In this document: in pieces, positions 12,015-23,700 of the stretch
How positions within the stretch are numbered: position 1 is the stretch's first letter
How the letters are laid out: each line of letters starts with the position of its first letter
Origin: Craterostigma plantagineum
Taxonomy: Eukaryota; Streptophyta; Magnoliopsida; Lamiales; Linderniaceae
Length of the DNA stretch: 64,000 nucleotides
Assembly: GCA_027422505.1 (NCBI GenBank)
Contig: JAPQWV010000005.1
Location: forward strand, 18,456,001-18,520,000
Reading direction: 5' to 3'
Translations under genes and position numbers: made by a program
The notes under the pieces: generated by a model
Database searches by the model: none
Told to the model about the DNA's origin: nothing
The model's input: only the letters and a program-made list of their open reading frames with translations

Positions 12015-12560
12015 TCATTTACTTATGGCGGAACTGTCATTTCATGATGATCAGTTAAACAAAGTTTAAGGGTACTTCATCTAATCACGCCGAAATATTA
12101 GCAATTAATGAAGTGGCCGAAAATGCATTTGGTTGCAATTGATAATTATGCATATACAAACAAACTTGTGGGATATTATTTGAAAAGTTACTTCTGACGA
12201 TATTATATGAAGATAATGCGACTTGTATTGCACAACTAAAGGAATGATATATTAAAGACGATTGAACAAAGAATATTTCACCAAAATTTTTCTTTACACA
12301 TGATTTGGAAAAAAAATGGTGATATTGATGTATAACAAGTGTGATCTAGTGAAAATCTCGCAGATTTATTTACGACTATTAAAGTATGCGTTTGATATGA
12401 TACATAAGTTATGTGGAGATCAGCTGATAGCTGATAATGAAATTATTTGAGAGACATGATCATTCATATGCGAATAGTCGAAATCATTTGATAGCTGACA
12501 ATGAGATTTTAGATTCGCTATGGTTGACTTGCTTAGGAACGGGGGAGTGTCAAGAAACTA

Positions 12561-12805
12561 TGCAAGAACATTAAACTACTATGTAATAACATTAACATAT
12601 ATGCCATTTTTTCCCTTAGCAACTATGTAATAGCATCAACATATTTGAAGTTGTGTAAGCAATTTTCGCATGTGATTCGAAGTTTTACATTTTGATTTGA
12701 TAGAACATACTCGGAGCCTTCCAAGGGTGCATGCAGGATGAACTGAACCAACCAAAAATTCAGAAGCTTTGTACGTACGTACTTCCAAAAAAGAATGAAA
12801 AATTT
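12561..12805. other. Spacer between Copia relic and RAD54 stop codon
   Basis: AT-rich sequence with no gene. The part next to 12806 must include the RAD54 3' UTR. No clear polyadenylation signal could be fixed. Confidence 0.5.
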
Positions 12806-15800
12806 CTACATAAAATCATCGTCTGAATCATCATTTTTCGGAGCCAATCTATTCGACGAAGGCATTTGATTATTAATCTTAGGCAACGTAACAACACGAG
12901 ATTTACCTTGCAAGGTTTTCATTAATTTTGTGTTCGGCGGCTTCGGAGGGAGTACCACTTCGTTCTTACATAACACTTCACTTGTTTGTGATCGAGGCCT
13001 TCTGAAACTTGTCTTCTTTTCCTCTTCAAAGTTCGAAGATCTCATTGTCGATTCAATAGGAACGAGCTTTCCCTCTACTTGATTCGTAAAGACAAACGAA
13101 ATCTGCAATAACGAATGCAATGCAAAGCTAATAAATAAGATATAGGCTAAAAAATTAATCGCAATAGAGAATTTTAACCTCGTCTCCCGCCGAAGCCTGA
13201 AGTATACCGTCAGGCACAGAAGATGGAAAATGATGATGGCCCCAGCTAGCTAAATCCTCTTCCTTTGGAGTTCCAACCTTGGAGAATACAATATATAAAG
13301 AAAGGCACATTTCTAAGCGAATCGCCCATGTGTGTCTGTGTGTGTGTGTGTGCGTTTCTAGGTGTAAACATGAGGTCGAAAGAAAAATCTTTATATCTTG
13401 GTATTAACCAAAAACCTGCTTCTCATGGCTTTTCAACTTGTTGGAGCACCCAGCTAGGGTTGCGAATCCTCCAATGTCCTCTTCACTTTCTTGGAATTTT
13501 TCATCAGTACTAAACGATTCATCGCAGCGATTGCAGCACATTTTCTCGTGAATCTCTGAACTGCAAGGACGTATCATTACTATGATGCTATTACGAAATC
13601 TGATGTTAGTACTTGAGAATTTATTAAGCTGCACCATATACCTCACGTTCTCATGAAATGTGAAGAGATCGCGCAGATCTTCTGTTGAGAAGTGATTTCC
13701 CTGCCATGAAAAAAGTATATATGAAGAAATGCGAGCGAAACATGTAAGGAAATTGTAAGAACAGGTAAAAAGAACTACCTTCTCTGAATCTACATGTTCT
13801 TGCTGAATAACCTTTTGAAGCCCTTCTTTTGACATTTGACGCTGGTATACCTGCATTAAAGACTCTTTTTTATAGCTTTCCACACTTGTTTAACAACGGT
13901 TTAGGCTTTATCGAAGAACAGTTTAGGCTAGAAAAACAAACACTAACTATAGCTATATTCAAACCTTTTCCTCGATGGTTCCAGTGCTTAGAAATCTATA
14001 AATGTAGACTCTCTTTTTCTGTCCATCCCTCCAAACCCTCGCTGCAGCCTGCAAATTGTAGACGATTGAATACAAAAACCTATTTTTAATATATGCACAT
14101 CATATCTATTGAAGCTGCATAGTTTCAGCATTGGATTCAAATCAGTATTCTGCATTAGAATATTAATTACTTGTTTGTCATTGGCTGGATTCCAATCAGG
14201 GTCAAACAGAACAAGTCGGTTTCCACCAATTAGATTGAGGCCGCAACCTCCAGCTTTGCTACTCAAGAGAAATGCAAATTCATCCTGAAAAAAAGTATGT
14301 TGATAAGACCAAAAGGAAATGATCACACCAAGAAGTGGAAATGGAAAAGTGTACCTTCGATGGATCATTGAAACAATTAACCAGCTTCTGCCTTTTGCTT
14401 ATTGACGTGGTTCCATCGAGTCTTAAAAATGGGTATCTTCTTTCGCGGCACAATTGAGCAAAAAGGTCTAACGTCTGCGAAAGGATTTAGGAGCCATATA
14501 ATCATAGTATCATACTCAAAAAAGAGTTAAAAGAGATTCCTAAAAACTAAAAAACACATCTAAAAAGATGATGCACAACATGGCAAAGATGGTCAAATGA
14601 ATACATCTAATCTCATTCCAGGTGATCATTGCATTAGCAAACCAGACGCCAAAGCTCAATTATATTCAAAGGAGAAAGCAAACATATATCCATAAGGGGA
14701 AGTCAGAAATGGTAGTCGAACCATTTCCACAGGAAAAAAAAAAGGAAACTCCAAAACCAGTTGCTTAATTATTGTAATAGCTTTCCGTTTTCCGTTTCCC
14801 AAAGAGGTAAAGGTCTTTAAACCAGTGTTCGAATGAATCCAAGATATCACCTTGACATAACAGGCATGTCGATATTTATCAACTTGAAGAATTTGGATGG
14901 ACATTATGACTTCGGCATTATATAGTCTTCAGACCTCTCAGTTAGAGCATTAGATAAAAAGGCGGTGAAATGAGTGTCAACTAAATATATTCTTCACATC
15001 ATCAGTATACCTGAGTGTAGTTTGAAACAAGAACAATTCTATCATCAGTTTTTTGACGAAGTTGAGCAAGTAACCGGGCTAATACTTGCATTTTTCCAGA
15101 GAGTTCGACCCAAATACCATCACCCCCATTCCACGCTCCTGACCTGTTCTGTCAAATTTAAATGAGGTCAACATGAAAGGGGATAGTCGGAAGAAAGGAA
15201 TAGCGAAAAGGGACTTAAGAGTTAAATTACCTTCCAGAGAACAATTCCTGTGGGAAGAAGCGCAGACAATCACCAAAACCTGAAGTTCCAGGACTCCCAC
15301 TTTTCAGTGTGTCATATATAAGCTACAAACCAAATGTATCCTATTAAGTGCTTTAAGAGATGGGGGATTAATTATAAACATTACAGCAAATCTTGTGTAT
15401 TTGTTAAAATGGGCATTTTGGATCACCTAGTTGTCCTCTATCGTTTTACTTCTAAACGATAATAAAATTAAAGTGAAAGCTGACCTCACATAGATGACAG
15501 AAGTCCATGCATATAAAGTAACTCGTTCATCACTCACAAACAATCACAGAGGCGCAAGTGTCACTGAAATGTGACATAACTAACGAGTCTATAACGAAAA
15601 ATGAAAACATCATATACAATGTTTTGAACAGCAATCTCCTATCCGCTAAGCAGCATGTCGTAGCCATATTGTTGTCATACAAAGCAGCATGCTGCTAGGG
15701 AATTAGCAAAGGAAAACAGTTGTATTGGTAAAGTAGAATCACAACAAAGAAGATTGAAATTGAGTTAATTTGCATTTACTGGAAGCAACTGAAATCAACT

Positions 15801-18773
15801 AATCACTGAAAAGTGGTGAGTGTATCATTTCTAGTATAATCAAACCTTTGGATGATTGCAAAGCTTCTTCAAGGCAGTTATATACGCTAAAATTTTCGAA
15901 TTCTTTGCTTCTTCTGAAATTGCTCGTTTAACCTGTGATTAAAGAGTCATTTATTAGAAGGCTTCAAGGGACTCCTACTACAAGGAAAAAAAACAGTCAC
16001 GGTTGCGCAAATTCACATATCTTACATTTTTTGAATGAACAAAATGGTTATACAGCTGGCACTGAAGAGGCGTCAGCTTGCAGCATACAACTTCGACTAT
16101 CTACAGAATAGGAGCTACAGAATTAAGAATTGAAGCAAATAAGAGCAAACTCAAATAAATTGAAATGATGCCATCAGAACCAAATATATAACCTTTGGTG
16201 GTAAGTGGTTGGAGAGAAGTGAATTTGTTCTCCTCAGTATAAACTGTAACACAAAAAACAAGTGTTTATTAGATGCAAAGGTAACTCATGTTATGTCGAT
16301 TACAGTGACTCTTTAAGCGCTATTACGAACTAAAATATTTGCAACTAACTAACAATTAGTTATTGCTTATTGCAATGGATATGACGGACATAGTTCCACA
16401 GACCATCAAAACAGTCATACTCCAGAATGTAATTGAAAAACTAACCTGATTAACTTTTCTACTTAGTTCAGCAGATCTCTCTGAACCAAGTCTTTTTTCT
16501 TCGTCAGTTGCTGTGGGCTCTCGACCGCAAACAATAGGCAACTTAAAAAGTATAATAAATCAAATGTTAGAAATAAAATTCCTTTATCTGAGTTTAAGAG
16601 TTGGCCGATTAAACAACATTTATTCAATGCGACTCATTGTCCTATTTTTGCATTGCAGAAGGCTTGCAGAAAGCACCAAATGCTTGTTTGAAATGAGGCT
16701 TACGGAATAGCAATACTATACTCTCTAAAATTTCAAGCTTACCTCATAGTATCGCCGAAAATACGAAGCATCGCCTAAAATTCCCGGATTTGTGAAGTTC
16801 ACCATAGAAAAAAACTCCTCAAGATCATTCTGGTTTGAAATAGCGACAGAAATGTCATCTAAATAAATCAGATAAAGTGAGACAGATATTGGAAATGCAA
16901 TGCTGAGTTTTTCTCACTTGCATAGGGGTTCCTGACAAAAGAATGCGACGTTTGCAGGACAAAGCAGCTAGTGCCTGGTCAAGATTTCATTTAAGTCATA
17001 TTACATCCACATTAATCGTATATAGGAAACACTCGGACTCGGGACATGCAAGCCGCAAAATAACAAAACTCAGTACCCGATTGGTTAAAGTTTGATCATT
17101 TTTCAGCCTGTGAGCCTCATCGCATATAAGCAGGTCACAAGATCCACTTTGGTCGAATCTTGTAGAATGCATCCGAAATGTCTCATATGAAATGATTAAT
17201 ACCTACGAATATGTGTTAGAAGATTTGCATCTTGTCTAATGTCTCATATTGAAACTTTCAGAGTACATTAGATTACCCACCTGTATCGTGCTGCGATTAC
17301 TAATGAAAGTATCGATGCCAGAGACAACATCTTCTTTGGTACTCTCACATAGAGCTACGAGCTTCACTCTCTCACCAACCCATTTCTTGATTTCAGCTTC
17401 CCAATTACTCACCAGACTGGTGGGAGTAACAATTATTGCTTTTTTCACCATTGGCTTCCCATCAAACCCCTGCCGCAGAAGAGTATACAGCAGTGTGATT
17501 GATTGCAACGTCTTTCCCAACCTGAACAAGAACATTGTCAAGATAAAAGATAGACAATAAAAATAGTGCATCTGAACACGAGATATCTTTTAATGAGTTA
17601 TGAATGAAACTTTTACCCCATATCATCAGCCAAAATGCAGCCATTGATATCAGCAGCTCCACAAGTTCCGGAGACACAATCAAACATGAATTGCACCCCT
17701 TCCCTTTACGTGAAGATAAGAACATTTAACCAAGGATGTGCAGATGCAAAAACCATCAGAGTAGCAATATCATGACATTGGCAAGTGGATTCTGAATCTA
17801 TGAATATATCTAAATAACTATCTTAGTATGCAGCGATGGATAAGTAAACTTAAGTGACAACAAGTCGTACCTTTGATGTGGCCGAAGAAATTTTACCAAC
17901 AACGGATCTACAACTATAGGCGAAACGTCATCATCTCCCACTTTGTATTCTTCAAGGTGCCACAAAACTAGAGGCTCAACTCCTATAGGCAATTCTATGT
18001 TCTCCTCTGGCTCATGATTCTCCGTAACATTAGGACTAGGAATGTTATTTGTGGCATTGAACAACACAGGCCTAGTGGAACCCCAAGGCACAAATCTCTT
18101 GCGAGCCCAAAGCCGGCGCACCAACTGCTCTTTGCTTTCAGAGTAGCCAATAGAAGCAGGCGGCTTAAATGGCTTTCTCAAAGTCGCATCTGCGTTGACA
18201 GAATAGACACGAGGGAACAGTGATTGCCTCCTCACTTCTAGGTTCCCCCTAATTCCATTACAGCACTGTCTTAAATTGAGTCCAAATGAGCAAAAACAAA
18301 CGACCCGTATATGAATTCAGGATCATTAGCATCACATCACTCTCTCAAAAGGACAAAAAAGAATTACACTCTCGAACGTTGACAGAGATACATACATACA
18401 TTTGAACATAAACCAAATAAAGCCAAAACTCATACTTTCGCTTCACGACACACCACCAGAAGAAAAACCCCACTCAAACTTCTAATAATCCAGAAAAAGC
18501 CCTAGCTTCCAACAGCACAATCATAGTCAAACAAAATGACCAAATCCCCACATAAGTAACACATAATCGATAAGTAAAAGACCTAAAATTACACTAACGG
18601 TCAAAAATTAGAAAGAAAAAACAAACAAACCTCACGAGAGCATCGACGTTCTGCGACTTTCTATCGGGAGCAATCGAACCTTCATCGTCTGAATCACCGC
18701 ATCGATCAAAATCGGACTCAAAATCGCTTGAATCCGAACTCGTTTGAGATGGACATTCTCCTTCGAGCTCCAT
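12806..18773 (-). CDS. RAD54: RAD54 DNA repair ATPase (SWI2/SNF2), 21 exons
   Basis: Rad54 is a nuclear double-stranded-DNA translocase that works with RAD51 in strand invasion during homologous recombination. Exons (minus strand): 18773-18631, 18248-17871, 17703-17617, 17521-17281, 17202-17077, 16974-16918, 16829-16743, 16541-16446, 16243-16193, 16100-16026, 15932-15846, 15322-15231, 15143-15011, 14474-14355, 14284-14171, 14048-13965, 13850-13779, 13700-13642, 13560-13416, 13277-13179, 13102-12806. All introns are GT-AG and the sum is 2643 nt: 880 codons plus stop, uninterrupted. Motifs: Walker A DDMGLGKT (about 200-207), DEAH (311-314), LLSGTPMQ (about 337-344), [13 protein letters not shown] (about 599-611), and the motif VI region ARVWRDGQ (about 632-639). 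The acidic N-terminus and the C-terminal [12 protein letters not shown] region resemble Arabidopsis RAD54. I chose the ATG at 18773 (MELEGE) because it aligns with the plant start; an in-frame ATG at 18863 would add 30 residues. No defect was seen, so the gene is probably functional. Confidence 0.95.
13328..13353. repeat. (TG)n microsatellite in a RAD54 intron
   Basis: Short TG run within the intron between the 13560-13416 and 13277-13179 exons. Confidence 0.85.
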
Positions 18774-18846
18774 TCCGATTATCGGCGATGAAGAACGCCG
18801 CTTGTTCAATTTCTCCCGCGGTGCCGATTTTAAATTTGCGGAAAGA

Positions 18847-18854
18847 TTTGGCGG
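18847..18854 (-). promoter_or_regulatory. Possible E2F site upstream of RAD54
   Basis: TTTGGCGG on the plus strand (CCGCCAAA on the gene strand) fits the plant E2F consensus WTTSSCSS, about 75-80 bp upstream of the chosen ATG and inside the short leader left between the Copia insertion and the gene. E2F control of DNA-repair and S-phase genes is well known in plants. If translation starts at 18863 instead, the site is coding. The motif is short, so chance is possible. Confidence 0.35.
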
Positions 18855-18912
18855 TACCCACACGGCGTACCAGGTAAGCTTTCCTTATTTCCATTTTCAA
18901 AAATTATATCTT

Positions 18913-19229
18913 TATTATGAATATTAAGAAATAATATTAAGACGTGGATGTTTTTGTATTGTTATTGAATTATTGATATTTGGAGGTATTGTATTGAATG
19001 TTGTAAAAATTAGATGTGTATTAATTGATAGATGATGTGTATAATTATAATAAATGTTGTAAATTTTAGGTGTAATAGTGAATTTGTAGTAGTATAAATA
19101 TGTGATTTGGGGTTGTGTAAATTGTAAGAAAAAGTATTAATAAAGAAGTTATTATCTCTCTAGTTATCTCTCTAATACTACTATAATCGTAATTAATAAA
19201 ATACGTAATCATTATAATATTTTATAACA
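18913..19229 (+). repeat. 5' LTR of young Copia element (317 bp)
   Basis: Starts TATTATGAATATT and ends ATTTTATAACA, so the terminal inverted repeat is TATTAT/ATAACA, with TA where retrotransposons normally have TG. Possible TATA element 'tataaata' at about 19095. Identical to the 3' LTR except at 18943. Confidence 0.95.
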
Positions 19230-19244
19230 CGTTATCAGCACGAG
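19230..19244 (+). other. Putative primer binding site (non-standard)
   Basis: CGTTATCAGCACGAG directly follows the LTR. It is kept in the degenerate copy (5014-5028, one change) but is not the usual plant site TGGTATCAGAGC, which the other two Copia elements in this window do have. Its complement, CTCGTGCTGATAACG, looks like the anticodon-arm region of a tRNA, which would mean priming from an internal tRNA segment as in Drosophila copia. That reading is an inference. Confidence 0.5.
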
Positions 19245-19377
19245 GCTCTAACCAACCGAGGTTCGCCGACTTCATCACTCGAGCACGTGTTCCGACCATT
19301 TGAATTTCGCCGATGTCATCACGCCACGGTATAATATAAATATTTTATTTTCATATCTTACAACACAAAAAGCCCGC

Positions 19378-19432
19378 TAGCTCTCGCGGTAACCCCCACA
19401 AACTTGTGGCGTGAGCACCAGATTTCGAATCC
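19378..19432 (+). other. tRNA-like segment in Copia leader
   Basis: TAGCTCTCGCGGT (19378-19390) resembles a Pol III A box and GATTTCGAATCC (19421-19432) resembles a B box, at tRNA-like spacing. The degenerate copy keeps a similar B-box phrase, GACTTCGATTCC, at 5208-5219. It is not a functional tRNA: no acceptor stem was found. Confidence 0.4.
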
Positions 19433-19565
19433 TAGCTGGGCCGTTGACTTTTAATATTATGCCATTTTATTTTTTTTTAGACTTTTTACTTTATCACAAT
19501 AAGGTTAATTTTATTTACGCTTCGAACTATTTTTCTTAACCAATTGTTCATTCTGTGATAGTAAA

Positions 19566-20570
19566 ATGTCGAATCTTCAAAAGCTTGATATTGTTGCTCT
19601 GGATATCACGGGCAAGAATTATTTGTCATGGATTTTGGATGCCGATATCCACCTTGAATCGAAAGGCCTTGGAAATACTATACAAGCTGGTAATACGGCA
19701 TCGAGCCAAGACAAGGCCAAGGCCATGATATTTCTCCGTCACCACCTGCATGAAAGTCTAAAGGTGGAATATCTCACTGTGAAAGATCCACTTGTTTTGT
19801 GGACAAATCTAAAAGAAAGGTACGACCATCAGAGGACTGTGATCCTACCAAATGTCCAATATGAATGGACAAACTTACGGTTCCAAGATTATAAATCTGT
19901 AAGTGATTATAATTCTGCTATGTTCAGAATTACTTCTCAATTAAGATTGTGTGGACAGGAAGTTACAGAAGCAAGTATGATGGAGAAAACGTTCACCACA
20001 TTTCATGCAACGAATTTGTTGTTACAACAATATCGTGAAAAGGGTTTTAAGAAATATTCAGAATTAATTTCTTGTCTCCTCGTTGCTGAACAAAATAATG
20101 AGTTATTATTGAAGAACCATCAGTCACGACCAACGGGCTCTGCTCCCATTCCGGAAGTCAATATGAACACTTATCAAAGTGAACGAGGCAATAGCTTTCG
20201 CGGTCGTGGCAGGTATAATAATCGAGGTCGTGGAGGTGGTCGTGGTCGTGGCCGAGGTCGTGGCCGTAGCCGACAGCATTATGGTAATTATGATAATTTT
20301 CATCAGAAAAGGAAAAATGAAAACAAAGAGGAAATCGGCGAACAATCAAAAAGGCGATTCGATGAACCATGTTCTCGTTGTGGTATGAAAGGTCATTATG
20401 CTCGTACTTGTCGTGTGGCAAAACATCTTGTTGAGCTATATCAAAAATCGCTTGAAAAAGGGAAGAAAGTTGAGATAAACTTTGTCCAAGATGAGGGAGG
20501 TTCTAATCTCAACCTCGACGATATTCCCCACATGAATCTTGAAGATTTTCTCGTCGATCATAATGAATAA
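19566..20570 (+). CDS. Copia Gag, 334 aa
   Basis: Structural nucleocapsid/capsid polyprotein of the retrotransposon, acting in cytoplasmic virus-like particles. The UBN2-type gag body spans about residues 1-190, followed by an Arg/Gly-rich RNA-binding stretch (about 215-240) and a CCHC zinc knuckle CSRCGMKGHYARTC (about 272-285). The frame is uninterrupted and ends with TAA at 20568-20570. The start is the first ATG after the leader. Unlike many Copia elements, gag is not fused to pol: pol begins 142 bp later in another frame. The Arg-rich part also yields repeat-shadow frames on the minus strand, which are not genes. Confidence 0.95.
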   Translation: MSNLQKLDIVALDITGKNYLSWILDADIHLESKGLGNTIQAGNTASSQDKAKAMIFLRHHLHESLKVEYLTVKDPLVLWTNLKERYDHQRTVILPNVQYEWTNLRFQDYKSVSDYNSAMFRITSQLRLCGQEVTEASMMEKTFTTFHATNLLLQQYREKGFKKYSELISCLLVAEQNNELLLKNHQSRPTGSAPIPEVNMNTYQSERGNSFRGRGRYNNRGRGGGRGRGRGRGRSRQHYGNYDNFHQKRKNENKEEIGEQSKRRFDEPCSRCGMKGHYARTCRVAKHLVELYQKSLEKGKKVEINFVQDEGGSNLNLDDIPHMNLEDFLVDHNE

Positions 20571-20712
20571 AAGACCTAATATTGTGTATCGTATTGATAT
20601 TTTATGAACGTGTGCTGTTTATGTATTATCCTGAATATTATGTACGCATGTGTGCTGTATTATCATGAATTTTATAATTAATAATTAATGTGTTTTATTA
20701 TTTTCTTGAGGG
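20571..20712 (+). other. 142-bp gag-pol spacer
   Basis: AT-rich segment containing several stops, between the gag TAA and the pol ATG. The degenerate copy has a comparable spacer (about 7700-7865), so it is a feature of the family rather than damage. How pol is translated (splicing, reinitiation or a separate start) cannot be told from sequence alone. Confidence 0.7.
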
Positions 20713-23700
20713 ATGAACACACGTGGAGATATATGTCTTGTGGACAGCGCAACAACTCACACAATACTCACGGATAAGAAATATTTCATCCGATTGATTA
20801 CTCAAGAAGCAAATGTTAATACTATTTCGGGTATTACAAAATTGATTGAAGGCTCTGGAAGAGCAAATATCTTATTATCCGGAGGAACAAAATTGCATAT
20901 TGAAAATGCATTATATTCTTCGAAGTCTCATAGAAACTTATTGAGTTTTAAAGACATCCGTAAAAACGGATATCATATTGAGACTTCAAAAGAAGGTGAT
21001 AATGAATACCTTCAAATCACAAATGTGATTTTAAATAAAAAATGCGTTATGGAAAAATTGTCCGCATTATCTTCCGGGTTATACTATGCGTATATTAATA
21101 CGATTGAGTCGAATTTTATAAACAATAATTTATTTGTGGTGTGGCATGACCGGTTAGGCCATCCCGGTTCAACTATGATGCGAAGAATAATTGAGAACTC
21201 ATGCGGACACACTTTAAAAAATAAGAAGATTATTCAATCCAATGAGTTATCATGTGATGCTTGCTCGAAAGGAAAATTAATCGTTAGACCATCACCGGTA
21301 AAATTGAAGAATGAATCTATTACGTTTTTAGAACGTATTCAAGGCGATATTTGTGGACCAATTCATCCATCATGTGGTCCATTTAGATACTTCATGGTTT
21401 TAATTGATGCATCAACTAAATGGTCACATGTATCATTATTATCAACACGCAATGTTGCGTTTGCTAGACTGCTTGCTCAGTTAATTCGACTACGGGCACA
21501 CTTTCCTGATTATCCAATTAAGAAAATACGTCTTGACAATGCTGGTGAATTCACCTCTAAAGCATTTTATGAATATTGTATGTCTATTGGGATTGATGTT
21601 GAACATCCCGTAGCACATGTGCATACTCAAAATGGACTTGCGGAATCATTAATAAAAAGATTACAATTAATAGCAAGACCATTATTAATGAAGTCGAAGC
21701 TTCCCTTATCATGTTGGGGATATGCTATTTTGCATGCAGCATCACTTATTCGCATTCGACCCACAAGTTATCATAATGTTTCCCCATTACAAATGGTTTT
21801 CGGTCAGGAACCAGATATTTCCCATCTGAGAATTTTTGGATGTGCAGTATATGTCCCAATTGCTCCACCACAACGCACTAAAATGGGACCTCAAAGAAGA
21901 TTGGGAATATATGTTGGATTTGAATCTAAGTCAATACTAAAATATTTAGAACCATTGACAGGAGATTTATTTACGGCTCGATTTGCTGACTGTCATTTTG
22001 ATGAATCAAAATTTCCAACATTAGGGGGAGATAAAGAAAATAAACAGCTGGTTAAAGATATTAATTGGAATGAATTATCATTGGCTCATTTTGATCCTCG
22101 TACAAAAGAATGTGAACTTGAAGTTCAAAAGATAATTCATTTACAAAATTTAGCAAATCAATTGCCAGACAGTTTTACTGACCAGAAAAAGGTTACTAAA
22201 TCGCATATACCAGCTGTTAATGCTCCTGTTAGAATTGATACTTCTATTGATATTTCTAATAATAAAATTGAGCCGAAACCACAGTTAAAACGTGGTAGGC
22301 CCTCGGGATCCAAAGACAAGAATCCTCGTAAAAGAAAAGGAGCAAATAAAATAGATGGTCAAATCGAGGACACGTCAACTCTAAGAGATTCTATGGGCAT
22401 AAATAAATCTGATCAGGTACCTGAAAGTTGTGAAAATATTGAAAATGAAGAGATCTCAATAAATTATGCCCATAATGGAATAAGATGGAACCGAGATGAA
22501 GTCAACGTTGACGATGTTTTCTCATTTAATGTAACGCTACATGAGATTAATGAAAATGAGGATCATGAACCCAAATCTATAAATGAATGTCGACAAAGAA
22601 GTGACTGGCCAAAATGGAAAGATGCAATCGAGGCAGAATTAAAATCACTTGAGAAACGAAAAGTATTTGGACCCGTGGTTCGTATACCAGAAAATGTAAA
22701 GCCGGTTGGATATAAATGGGTTTTCATTAGAAAGAAAAATGAAAACGGTGAAATTGTGAGATACAAAGCACGGCTTGTTGCACAAGGTTTTTCACAAAGA
22801 CCTGGCATTGATTACGAAGAGACTTATTCTCCTGTGGTGGATGCAACAACTTTTCGTTATCTAATTAGTCTGGCAGTACGTGAAAGGCTCGATATGCATC
22901 TTATGGATGTTGTCACTGCGTACTTGTATGGATCACTCGATAGTGACATATACATGAAACTCCCTGAGGGATTTCGTTTGCCTGAAAATTCAGGATCTCG
23001 GAATGAGTACTCAATAAAGCTGAATAAATCGCTCTACGGATTAAAACAATCAGGGCGCATGTGGTATAATCGTTTAAGTGATTATTTACTAAAAGAGGGG
23101 TATAAAAATGATCAAACATGCCCTTGTATCTTCATGAGAAGAAGTGGAAATGAATTTGTCATCATTGCTGTTTATGTTGATGATTTAAATATTATTGGAA
23201 CTCATCAAGAGTTAACTAAAGCTATTACATGTTTGAAACGAGAATTCGAAATGAAAGATCTCGGAAGAACGAAATTTTGTCTCGGACTACAAATTGAATA
23301 TTTAAGCAATGGCATATTTGTCCATCAAGAGACGTATACAAAGAAGATCTTGAAAAGATTTTATATGGACAAAGCACATCCATTAACTACCCCAATGATA
23401 GTACGATCTCTTGATGTGAATAAAGATCCGTTCAGACCATGCGATGATAATGAAGAAATACTTGGTGCTGAAGTTCCATATCTTAGTGCTATTGGAGCAT
23501 TAATGTATCTTACAAGTCATACTAGACCAGATATAACATTTGCAGTAAATTTATTGGCAAGATATAGTTCTTCACCAACTAGACGACATTGGAATGGGAT
23601 CAAACAAATATTCCGTTATCTTCAAGGAACTACAGATGCGGGATTATTTTATTCGAATGATTCACAATCAAGTTTAGTTGGATATGCAGATGCGGGATTT

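Larger units (their letters stand above)
7866..12400 (+). pseudogene. Copia pol pseudogene (protease-integrase-RT-RNase H), interrupted
   Basis: Decayed version of the 1160-residue pol at 20713. Recognisable pieces in order: protease around 7910 (DCAATRTI where the intact copy has DSATTHTI, so the catalytic triplet is changed), integrase around 8528 (GDICGPIHPSC), RT fingers from about 9880, YVDDVNII at about 11402-11425, and RNase H from about 11890 to 12400. There are many stops and indels. A 1.05-kb foldback element splits the RT at 10097-11147. A 54-bp in-frame tandem duplication lies in the RNase H. Confidence 0.9.
4866..12560 (+). mobile_element. Degenerate Ty1/Copia element, same family as the intact copy at 18913
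   Basis: Collinear with the intact element but broken by stops, frameshifts and three insertions. The order is LTR end, priming site, leader, gag, pol and polypurine tract (ACGGGGGAG near 12540). The 5' LTR remnant ends near 5013 after a stretch resembling the intact LTR end, and TGTTATCAGCACGAG follows at 5014-5028, as at 19230. The sequence after the polypurine tract does not resemble the intact LTR, so the 3' LTR is lost or too diverged to see. Its outer limits are approximate because the 4-kb TIR element occupies the left side. Confidence 0.8.

Noticed and set aside
13829..18223. Plus-strand open frames inside the RAD54 region
   Set aside because: They overlap exons and introns of the minus-strand gene and are shadows.
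18863..18900. Upstream RAD54 start codons
   Set aside because: The ATG at 18863 is in frame but the extra 30 residues have no counterpart in Arabidopsis RAD54; the frame starting at 18900 is a different frame.
20124..20421. Minus-strand and alternative-frame ORFs opposite the Gag RNA-binding stretch
   Set aside because: Mirror images of the CGTGGTCGTGG-type coding repeat.
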